Virus record (IMG/VR): IMGVR_UViG_3300025674_000358
Span: 1-24,999 of that record
Length of the DNA stretch: 24,999 bases
Strand: one strand, 5' to 3'
Source: a virus
Under the pieces are notes generated by a model. The model worked only from the letters and a program-made list of their open reading frames with translations. It was not told the DNA's origin and made no database searches. Every line of letters begins with the position of its first letter. The first letter of the stretch is position 1. Positions 5,670 through 13,200 of the stretch are shown piece after piece. The translations under genes were made by a program, and so were the position numbers.

Positions 5670-6412
5670 GTCACTGGTATGACAGGGACGGTTCTCCTCG
5701 CTACGAAGTAACGAGTAAGTCGGGTTCCTTACGGGACGCGAATCTGCGTGATGCTCGTAAGCATGGTTGGGTTCCGTCCGTGTCTACCGTATGGAAAGAT
5801 ACGGTCGCCTCAGCGGGACTTAATCGCTACTATCAGGAGCAACTCTTCGATGCCATTGTCAGTCACAATCAACAGTGGGAAGAGGACGATGAAAGTTACA
5901 AGCGCAGAATGTTTGCCATCTCAAGAGAGGCGGCACTCAAATCTGCGGAGAGGGGAACCTATATCCACGGCCTGCTTGAGCAACAGATGCTCACTGGCTC
6001 ATGCAATACGGAAGACCCAAACGAACAGGAGATAGTTAGAGCAACTATGGATAAACTGAACGAGATTTGTGGTGATCAGGATTGGAAAGTGGAACACTCG
6101 TTCGCTCACCACATTGGATATGGTGGAAAGATTGACGCTCACTCTGACCAGTGGGTTGTTGATTTCAAGACAAAGGAAATGGTTGAGGGTGCAAAGCCTG
6201 ATCTATACGATGCGTATGGTGTGCAGTTAGCGGCATACAATCATGGTATAGGTGGCGGTCGTAAACTACTCAACGTTTTCATATCAGTTTCTTCTCCCGG
6301 TTACGTAGTCACACACGAATGGGAAGAAAGAGAGAGGCTGTTTAGTATGTTTGAAGCGGCCTTAAAACTATGGCAATTAACCAAGAGGTACGATCCCACA
6401 TGGCAAGCGTAA
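5666..6412 (+). CDS. RecB-like PD-(D/E)XK exonuclease
   Basis: The 248-residue product carries the RecB/Cas4-type nuclease motifs in order: GTYIHGLLE with H101, E143, GGKIDA with D157, VVDFKTK with D166 and K168, and VQLAAY with Q187 and Y191. Together these bind two metal ions and cut DNA from an end. The length and layout fit phage exonucleases that resect DNA for annealing or recycle host DNA. It sits between recombination genes and SSB, consistent with a phage recombination system. An N-terminal segment up to residue 45 may recognise DNA; no ATP-binding motif is present, so it is a stand-alone nuclease rather than a helicase-nuclease. Confidence 0.82.
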   Translation: MSHWYDRDGSPRYEVTSKSGSLRDANLRDARKHGWVPSVSTVWKDTVASAGLNRYYQEQLFDAIVSHNQQWEEDDESYKRRMFAISREAALKSAERGTYIHGLLEQQMLTGSCNTEDPNEQEIVRATMDKLNEICGDQDWKVEHSFAHHIGYGGKIDAHSDQWVVDFKTKEMVEGAKPDLYDAYGVQLAAYNHGIGGGRKLLNVFISVSSPGYVVTHEWEERERLFSMFEAALKLWQLTKRYDPTWQA

Positions 6413-6768
6413 ACAAAGCAATCTTAGTAGGTCACGTTGGCAAAGACCCAGAGTTCAGGGAGACAAAGTCTGGTGACACGGTCGCCAACTTTTCACTGGC
6501 TACTAACAGTGGCTACGGAGATAACAAGACAACCGAATGGCATCGTGTTGTGTTCTTCGGCAAGACTGCTGATGTAATCAAGAAGTACGTTAACAAGGGC
6601 GACCAGATTTATGTCGAAGGACGTATCTCTAATCGTTCTTACGATGATAAGGAAGGCGTAAAGCGTTACGTCACAGAGATCACAGGCTCGTCCATGCAGA
6701 TGTTAGGCGGCAAGTCCAGTGGTAGTGGTGGTGGTGAAGAGTCTAGCGGGGAAGACATCCCATTCTAG
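6400..6768 (+). CDS. ssb: Single-stranded DNA-binding protein
   Basis: The 122-residue product begins MASVNKAILVGHVGKDPEFR and has the OB-fold SSB pattern with WHRVVFFGKTADVIKKYVNKGDQIYVEGRI (in two pieces, about 47-76). It ends in a Gly/Ser linker and the tip GEDIPF, the conserved DDIPF-type tail that docks partner proteins. It is shorter than E. coli SSB (178) mainly in the linker. The start at 6400, with AAGAGGT about ten bases upstream, matches the family; an in-frame ATG at 6370 would add ten unrelated residues. It overlaps the exonuclease gene by 13 bases. The NinB-family protein at 4569 is a likely partner by analogy with lambda Orf. Confidence 0.95.
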   Translation: MASVNKAILVGHVGKDPEFRETKSGDTVANFSLATNSGYGDNKTTEWHRVVFFGKTADVIKKYVNKGDQIYVEGRISNRSYDDKEGVKRYVTEITGSSMQMLGGKSSGSGGGEESSGEDIPF

Positions 6769-6797
6769 ACAATAGGGTTTGCGATCTGTACGAGCAT

Positions 6798-6977
6798 ATG
6801 CGCTACTCCTTTGCTCGTTACTGCTATCGCAAGTCCAAGACAGACCCCTCAGAAAACTGGAGTGAAGTTTACAAAAGTTTCTGGGGGGTTTCTCTTGAAG
6901 AGTACATAGAGTACGCAATCAAAAACAACTTGAAGGATCAGTACAAGGAACTCGAATGTCGTTATATAAAGAAATAA
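6798..6977 (+). CDS. 59-residue aromatic-rich protein, function unknown
   Basis: An ATG at 6798 opens 59 codons ending TAA at 6975, filling the gap between SSB and the next gene and overlapping the latter by 22 bases. The product is rich in Tyr, Trp, Lys and Glu (KSFWGVSLEEYIEYAIKNN), looks soluble and folded, and has no known domain. No strong Shine-Dalgarno precedes it. It is accepted because without it the stretch would be an unusual gap in a fully packed operon. Confidence 0.5.
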   Translation: MRYSFARYCYRKSKTDPSENWSEVYKSFWGVSLEEYIEYAIKNNLKDQYKELECRYIKK

Positions 6978-7234
6978 AGTTTTACAAGAGGTCGCCTACC
7001 AACAGATGCGTGATACTTCAGCAGAATCCGGTGACGATTAATCCTGATCTAATATGTTGGGCAAAACGTTCAATCAGGAAAGAAGAAGTATTGGCTAAAG
7101 ACATGGCTTCGCAGAGCAGTTTCAAAGAGGTCACTGTCTACGAGATAGGTTTGTCTGACAACAGCAAGTGGATCATACCCACCTATGAGTACCAGAAGTT
7201 AGCGATTGATATTGAGGAGTCTGTGATCCTATGA
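6956..7234 (+). CDS. Unknown protein upstream of RNR
   Basis: The 92-residue product has alternating beta-like segments (RCVILQQNPVTINPDLICWAK; EVTVYEIGLSDNSKWIIP) and no recognised motif or membrane segment. AAGGA lies seven bases before the ATG, so the start is well supported. It overlaps the RNR gene by four bases (ATGA). Coupling to RNR suggests a related role, but nothing in the sequence resembles glutaredoxin, thioredoxin or NrdR, so I leave it unnamed. Confidence 0.7.
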   Translation: MSLYKEIKFYKRSPTNRCVILQQNPVTINPDLICWAKRSIRKEEVLAKDMASQSSFKEVTVYEIGLSDNSKWIIPTYEYQKLAIDIEESVIL

Positions 7235-9081
7235 ATGAGTACCAAAAGTTTATTCACAAGTCTAGGTATGCAAAGTATCTGGACTCAGAGAAGCGCAGAG
7301 AAACTTGGGAGGAGACGGTAGGACGGTACGTTGACTTCTTTCAAGAGCGTACTGGCATGAACCTAGACAAGGTACGCAAGGCCATTGTCGATATGGAGGT
7401 GATGCCTAGCATGCGCTGTCTCATGACAGCAGGCAAGGCTTTGGATAGGGATGCAGTGGCAGGATACAACTGCTCTTACCTTCCTATTGATAGTCCCCGT
7501 TCATTCGATGAGTGCATGTACGTTCTCATGTGTGGTACTGGTGTTGGCTTCAGCGTCGAGCGTCAGTACGTCAACATGCTCCCTCAAGTTGCCGATGAGT
7601 TCCACGACACGGACTCAGTCATCGTGGTTGCAGACAGCAAGATAGGGTGGGCCAAAGCCCTCAAGGAACTGGTGTCTCTGTTGTATGCGGGGCAGGTTCC
7701 CACTTGGGACTTGTCAAAGATACGACCGTCAGGCGCTAGGCTCAAGGTGTTTGGAGGTAGAGCCAGTGGGCCAGAGCCTTTGGACAAGATGTTCAAGAAC
7801 TTTGTGTCTGTGTTCAAGTCAGCGGCAGGTAGAAAACTAAGTTCTATTGAGTGTCACGATCTGGTTTGTTTTATTGGAGAGTCTGTTGTCGTTGGTGGGG
7901 TGAGGAGAAGCGCGACCATTTCCCTGTCTAACTTGACAGATGAGCGCATGCGTCACGCCAAGTCTGGGCAATGGTGGATGGAGAATCCACAGAGAGCACT
8001 GGCTAACAACAGCGTGTGCTACACAGAGAAACCAGACATGGGTATCTTCCTGCGTGAGTGGAGTTCTCTTTATGAAAGCAGGAGCGGTGAGCGCGGCATC
8101 TTTAATCGAGAAGCCGCAAAGAAAGTATCGCCTGATCGCAGAGATACCGATTGGGACTTTGGCTGTAACCCATGCTCTGAGATTATTCTCAGGCCGAAAC
8201 AGTTCTGTAACCTTAGTGAAGTGGTTTGTCGTGAGTCGGACAAACTGGAGGACATCAAGCGCAAGGTTGAGGTAGCCACGATCATCGGCACTATACAAAG
8301 TACGCTCACTGAATTCCGCTATCTGTCGCCACAGTGGCAACGCAACACGGAAGAAGAGCGGTTGCTTGGTGTGTCCCTTACTGGGATCATGGACTGTCCT
8401 GCCCTCATGGCTTGCAGTGATAGCGCCCTCGCTGAACTACGTGACCATGCAGTCAAGACCAACAAGAAGTGGGCAAAGAAACTGGACATTCCAGAGAGCG
8501 CGGCGATCACATGCGTCAAGCCTTCTGGAACTGTGAGTCAACTGGTGGACAGTAGCAGTGGCATCCACCCTAGATACAACTCGTACCTGATTCGCAGAGT
8601 TAGGAACGATAAGAAAGATCCTTTGTCACAGATGCTGATTGACTCTGGTCTTCCGCACCACACAGATCCATACAACGCAGAGGCTTGGGTGTTTGAGTTC
8701 CCGCAGAAGTCTCCCAAGAGTGCGATCACTCGGCATGACATCACTGCTTTGGATCACCTTGAGATATGGAAACGCTTCGCTCTCAACTGGTGTGAGCACA
8801 AGCCTTCAGTCACTATCTATGTGCGTGAAGACGAGTGGATGGATGTTGGCGCTTGGATATGGAACAACTTTGACATAGCCTCTGGTATCTCTTTTCTGCC
8901 TAGCGCAGACGAGGCGCACTCATATGAGTCGGCACCTTATGAGGACTGCACCCCTGAAAAGTTCAAAGAGATGTCTAAGTTAATGCCTGCGAAAATTGAT
9001 TGGGATTCAATCGTTGAGGAAGACGATGTGACAACAAGCAGTCAAGAGTTCGCGTGTGTTGGCGGGGCTTGTGAACTATGA
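7231..9081 (+). CDS. nrdJ: Adenosylcobalamin-dependent (class II) ribonucleotide reductase, compact monomeric type
   Basis: The 616-residue product reduces ribonucleotides to deoxyribonucleotides using host vitamin B12. Key residues of the Lactobacillus leichmannii-type enzyme are in place: C81 (GYNCSY) and C326 (QFCNLSE) as the active-site disulfide pair, C315 (NPCSE) as the thiyl radical site, and E317. The 11-residue spacing C315-C326 equals that of C408-C419 in the reference enzyme. The C-terminal shuttle pair C609/C614 (CVGGAC) has the same five-residue spacing as C731/C736. PSGTVSQLVDSSSG (431-444) is also typical. It is about 120 residues shorter than the 739-residue Lactobacillus protein, with at least 38 missing before the first cysteine. 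A GAGGAG site lies 11 bases upstream of the ATG. The next gene overlaps by four bases. Confidence 0.95.
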   Translation: MNEYQKFIHKSRYAKYLDSEKRRETWEETVGRYVDFFQERTGMNLDKVRKAIVDMEVMPSMRCLMTAGKALDRDAVAGYNCSYLPIDSPRSFDECMYVLMCGTGVGFSVERQYVNMLPQVADEFHDTDSVIVVADSKIGWAKALKELVSLLYAGQVPTWDLSKIRPSGARLKVFGGRASGPEPLDKMFKNFVSVFKSAAGRKLSSIECHDLVCFIGESVVVGGVRRSATISLSNLTDERMRHAKSGQWWMENPQRALANNSVCYTEKPDMGIFLREWSSLYESRSGERGIFNREAAKKVSPDRRDTDWDFGCNPCSEIILRPKQFCNLSEVVCRESDKLEDIKRKVEVATIIGTIQSTLTEFRYLSPQWQRNTEEERLLGVSLTGIMDCPALMACSDSALAELRDHAVKTNKKWAKKLDIPESAAITCVKPSGTVSQLVDSSSGIHPRYNSYLIRRVRNDKKDPLSQMLIDSGLPHHTDPYNAEAWVFEFPQKSPKSAITRHDITALDHLEIWKRFALNWCEHKPSVTIYVREDEWMDVGAWIWNNFDIASGISFLPSADEAHSYESAPYEDCTPEKFKEMSKLMPAKIDWDSIVEEDDVTTSSQEFACVGGACEL

Positions 9082-9299
9082 AGATAGATTGGAAGAGTGG
9101 TTCTGCCTTTAACCATGGCTACATAGATGGCTATAGGGTTGAGAGAAATCGCGGCATGGGTGACAAATGGTCGTTCATGCTATCTGACAGTAAGGAACAA
9201 TACATGTATGTCAGTGCGTACATTTACCCTAATAAGGAAGAACTTGAAGAGGCTATATTGAAGGAGATTAAAAAACGTGGACCTGCTAATAATCCCTGA
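9078..9299 (+). CDS. Small protein, function unknown, coupled to RNR
   Basis: The 73-residue product is basic to neutral, with a beta-rich first half (GYIDGYRVERNRGMGDKW) and a helical end (NKEELEEAILKEIKKRG). The ATG overlaps the RNR stop (ATGA). No family recognised. The final helix overlaps the start of the next gene by 23 bases and carries its Shine-Dalgarno (AGGAG at 9262-9266). Confidence 0.65.
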   Translation: MKIDWKSGSAFNHGYIDGYRVERNRGMGDKWSFMLSDSKEQYMYVSAYIYPNKEELEEAILKEIKKRGPANNP

Positions 9300-10059
9300 C
9301 GCTCACGCGAATCCTGACTACGACAATGAACGCTTCACTCATCTCGGAAGATTCATCGTCGCACACAAGCCTGAGTACATCGTTTGCCTAGGAGACTTCG
9401 CGGACATGCCGTCGTTGTCTTCCTATGACAGAGGAACCAAAGGTTTTGAAGGCAAGCGATATAAAAAAGATATACAAAGTTGTATTGAAGCCCAAGAGAA
9501 ATTATTGGAACCAGTTAGGAGTTACAACTCACAGAAAAAGAAAAACAAAGAAAAGCAGTACAAGCCTAAGATGCACATGTGTCTAGGCAACCACGAAGAT
9601 CGGATCAACAGAGCGACTAACACCGCGCCCGAACTGGATGGCGCTATCTCTGTCGCTGATCTTCAGTACGAAAAGAATGGATGGAAGGTTACTCCATTCA
9701 AATCAGTTCTGACGTTAGCGGGTATATCCTTCAGTCATTACTTTACTTCTGGTATTTCAGGAAGGCCCATCAGCAGTGTGCATCTTGGCTTTACTCTAGT
9801 ATCTAAACTTCACTGCTCTGCTGTGCAGGGACACACCCATCTGTACAACCACGCAGAACAAACACGCCCAGACGGGCAGAAGATATTCGGCCTAAGTGCC
9901 GGATGCTATAGTCACCCAGACTACTCTGAGAACTGGTGCAAGGACACCGAACATCAGTGGTGGCGAGGCGTGATTATGCTAAGACAACTAGATGGTGAAG
10001 GCTATTACGATGAGATATACGCTGTCACTCAGCGTCATCTTTCTCGTTTATATACCTGA
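9277..10059 (+). CDS. Calcineurin-like metallophosphoesterase
   Basis: The 260-residue product has all metallophosphoesterase blocks: D8-x-H10 (PDAH), LGD with D40, GNHED with N105/H106, H154 (SFSHY) and GHTH at 185-188, which bind two metal ions for phosphate-ester hydrolysis. The substrate is unknown; phage homologues have been proposed to act on nucleotides, RNA ends or DNA. A Lys-rich insert (about 86-98) separates the second and third blocks. The start is GTG at 9277 with AGGAG ten bases upstream. It is the last gene of the rightward operon, follows RNR, and its 3' end overlaps a convergent gene by 35 bases. Confidence 0.88.
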   Translation: MDLLIIPDAHANPDYDNERFTHLGRFIVAHKPEYIVCLGDFADMPSLSSYDRGTKGFEGKRYKKDIQSCIEAQEKLLEPVRSYNSQKKKNKEKQYKPKMHMCLGNHEDRINRATNTAPELDGAISVADLQYEKNGWKVTPFKSVLTLAGISFSHYFTSGISGRPISSVHLGFTLVSKLHCSAVQGHTHLYNHAEQTRPDGQKIFGLSAGCYSHPDYSENWCKDTEHQWWRGVIMLRQLDGEGYYDEIYAVTQRHLSRLYT

Positions 10060-10261
10060 TGGACACCACGCAACCTACGGGAAAGGCTGTTATACCGAAG
10101 TACTCTCCTTTCTCATCTTTGGTGGTTGCAATTTTGACCACCCTTTTATCTTGGCGGACGAGGTATCCTACATTCCAAAAGGTTGGAGGCTCTATCTCGT
10201 CTTCTTTTTCCCAACCCGCCGAAGCGAATATGTCCACCCATTCGACACATACTAGTTTCAC
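10025..10261 (-). CDS. Small phage protein, function unknown (GTG start)
   Basis: The 78-residue product reads WVDIFASAGWEKEDE, then NVGYLVRQDKRVVKIATTKD and a hydrophobic GITAFPVGCVVSIRYI strand pair. This W..GW...VGYLV...I.lA......IP.g.I..i pattern is one I associate with a small protein common in tailed phages, of no known role. The start is GTG at 10261, overlapping the stop of the giant gene (GTGA), with an AGAGGG site upstream on the minus strand. It is the last gene of the leftward virion operon in the window and runs into the metallophosphoesterase gene from the other side. Confidence 0.7.
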   Translation of the reverse strand: MKLVCVEWVDIFASAGWEKEDEIEPPTFWNVGYLVRQDKRVVKIATTKDEKGEYFGITAFPVGCVVSIRYINEKDDAE

Positions 10262-13200
10262 AAAGCCCTCTCTATACCAGAAGTTTTCTTGTTGTACTCT
10301 GCTCTTTCTTTTCTAACTTCATCTATGCGATCACGCAAGGCGTTAACCGTGCGCTTCTTCTCACTTGGAGAAAGTCTTCTGTTCTTTTTTGCAAAGGTTA
10401 TGTCCGACTTAAGGCCGCGTATCTCTGAAGCGTAGCGTTTGTTCTCGATTGTCCTAGCCTGTGGCGACACGGCATAAGTTGTCAGTCCCACCGCAGAACC
10501 TATAACTCCCATCGCACTTCTTTTCGGCTCTCCGTATCTGTTTGTTCTTCCAAGTATCAGGTCTGGTAGTTTGCCTTCCAGTTCAGATGGATCAAGACGG
10601 CCCATTGCTTCTGCCAGTGAGGACACAGACACTATGCCATTACGTGTAAGCCAAGGCGGCATGATCATAGAGTTTGCATAACTCATTATGTCGAAGAACT
10701 TGTCTGATGTCGCATCGTTTTTATTAATGATTTGATATCCAGACCAAGGATCTTTTCCTGTTAGGAACGTGGTCATTATCTGCCAACCGGGTCCGACAAT
10801 CCCGCCCTCTACTGCGGCCTTGGCTAACTCACCCTTCATAATATTACCGCCAGTCTGCATGTACCAAGTCCAAGGGAAGAAGTAAGACAGATCAACAGCC
10901 TGCCAGTTACCGTTTGAGTCTTTCCAAGGCAAGAAAACCATCGTGTTATCCTTGGTCCACTCTGGAAGTAACTCCTGCATCTTGTCCCAGTCATCGTCCA
11001 TAAATGGTATCGAGCCAAAGAGAGCCTGCATACTTCCTATCATCATTACGTAAGGCAGGAACCTATGCCACTTGCTTGGGTCAGATATAATCTTAGCCAG
11101 TTGCGGCATAACCTTTACTTGGTACGTGATGAATGGCGCACCCAAGAATGATGATCGCAGTCCACGTACTGTCGGGTGTACCTCGCTGTAGTCAAACAGA
11201 ACTCGGTTGGCTTCCTGAACTGCAATGTCTTCTATGGTAAGCGTCGTTGATTCTGACTTGCTAAGAATGCTTTCCAGTTCTGCTCTTTGGTTCTGTAGCA
11301 TGTCATTAATAACGGCCACCTTACCGAGAGTCTCAATGCCCTGATAAAGATTGCTACCAAAATCAGCGATCTGATTCCACAGGTTCTGCCCCTTGGTGAC
11401 AAGACCCCACACGCCGTCCCTTTCCATAAAGGAAAATACTTTCTCAAGTTTCCTTAGTTCTGCGTTGGTTAGTGTGGTCGCCCCAATGCCTTGTTCCATA
11501 GCAAGTTCGTAAGCAGTGAACTGTCTGCCGTCAGCCGTGTGGGTAAACACAGTACCCTTTTCTCCGCCACGCATTTCGCGCAAGGCTTCCATGATGAGTG
11601 TTGGTTGCCTTCTGAATGATACTCCGCCGAACAACTGCATCATGATAAGGTTTGCAATGAAGTTACGCACGACGGTCGGCGGGTTAAGCGGAACCTTCAT
11701 GGTCTTGAATATGCTGACCAACTGAGCATGCTTTCCGTATGGCAAGAGCATTCTCTGGAACAGGTTCTGCTCTCCAGTCACCATGTCAGAGTTGCCTATG
11801 ATGTCATCGTAGATTTCTCTGCGTACATATAGGTTAGCCATAGATCCATAACGCTCTACATCACCCGGCATCTTTTGGAAAAGAGCAATATCAAAATTAT
11901 CGTTGTAGTAATTTAATACTTGCTTATTTATTTCGTCAACGTCCCTTGAATTGTCTGGGTCTAGATTTTTATCAACGCCAACCGAATCAAGAAACTCTTT
12001 TCTTGCCAAATCTAAAGATGCAACCTGTTCTAATAATCCAGATCTTGCTTTATCGGTAATAGTAGTAGCAGTTTTTAAATAATTTTGGTATTCAGTAATC
12101 TGTCTATTGATAGAGGCAAGGGTGGTGTTGATTACTTTCTCGCCTCTAGCAGTTTTAAGTTTTACCCTGACCCATTGGTTAGGCATAACCCAAGGCACGT
12201 TCCCAGAAACGTAACGCTTTCCCTCCTTTCCTAAAGTACTAAGTTCTTTTCTTAGTACACCAATTTCTTTAAGAAGTTCTTCTCTTTGCTCTTGTGTTGC
12301 GTTCTCATCTTGACGCTTTATCTTTAACTCGTCCATACGAGAGATGATTTCTTTCGCTTCATCTGTCTGCTGAAATGCTTTTTGAACTGAAACGCTTTCA
12401 AGAAAATCTATGATGGCAATGTCTTGCTGTGGGATAGTGACTGCACGATACAGTAGATATCTAACATCCTTAACCTCTCCCCATAACTCACGCAGATCTT
12501 GGTCCATGTCCTCTATTCTTGGGGTGGCGTAGTCTCTCTTACTGGCTGACCGCATACCCGCTCCCCTTGTGCCACTAGTCCTTAGTATGTGGTAGAGGAA
12601 AACTCTAGGAAGATAAGCGCCACGCAGTTCTTCCATCTGAGCCTGACTGGCTTCTGGGTAAATACCCCTTAGCACACCTTCATCAGCAATCTCCATAATC
12701 TTATTCTTTAGTGCAACTGATGGAGCGCGAAGATCTTCTCTGCTAATTGTTTCAGGGCTTGCATCTTTGTTCGTGAAGTAGTCAAACAGTTCCTGATTCT
12801 CCTGCTCATTTAGTCCTTCGTATGCCGATAGAACCTCTTCTCCGAACTGTTCGATCTCCCCTAGTTTCCCCTGCAACAGCGACCGAAGTTTCCTAAACTC
12901 TCTTCCAAAAGGTAGCCTAGCAAACGGGTCAAAGAATACTTTGGTTTTGTCCCATAGCGCCCTTGCCTTGCCAACGTATTGATCACGGGTGGCGCCATCA
13001 AACTTAACACCAAGCGTTTCAAAAGTGTCGGCCACTTTATTGAATGCATCCTCACTCTGAGAATAATACTCCTCGTCAACAGCGTTAATAGCATTCTCAA
13101 AGTTGCGCTCACTCATACCGCGAACAGCGCCTCTTGCAAAAGAAACCAATTGATCGTTAGTAAGTTTGCCGCCAAACCACATCTTTGTACGGGCAACCCA

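Noticed and set aside
6370-6399. A ten-residue longer SSB starting at 6370
   Set aside because: SSB homology begins at MASVNK (6400), and a Shine-Dalgarno-like AAGAGGT precedes that start.
7837-8340. A 167-codon open frame on the minus strand inside the RNR gene
   Set aside because: Antisense to the conserved active-site region of RNR; no ribosome binding site or family resemblance.
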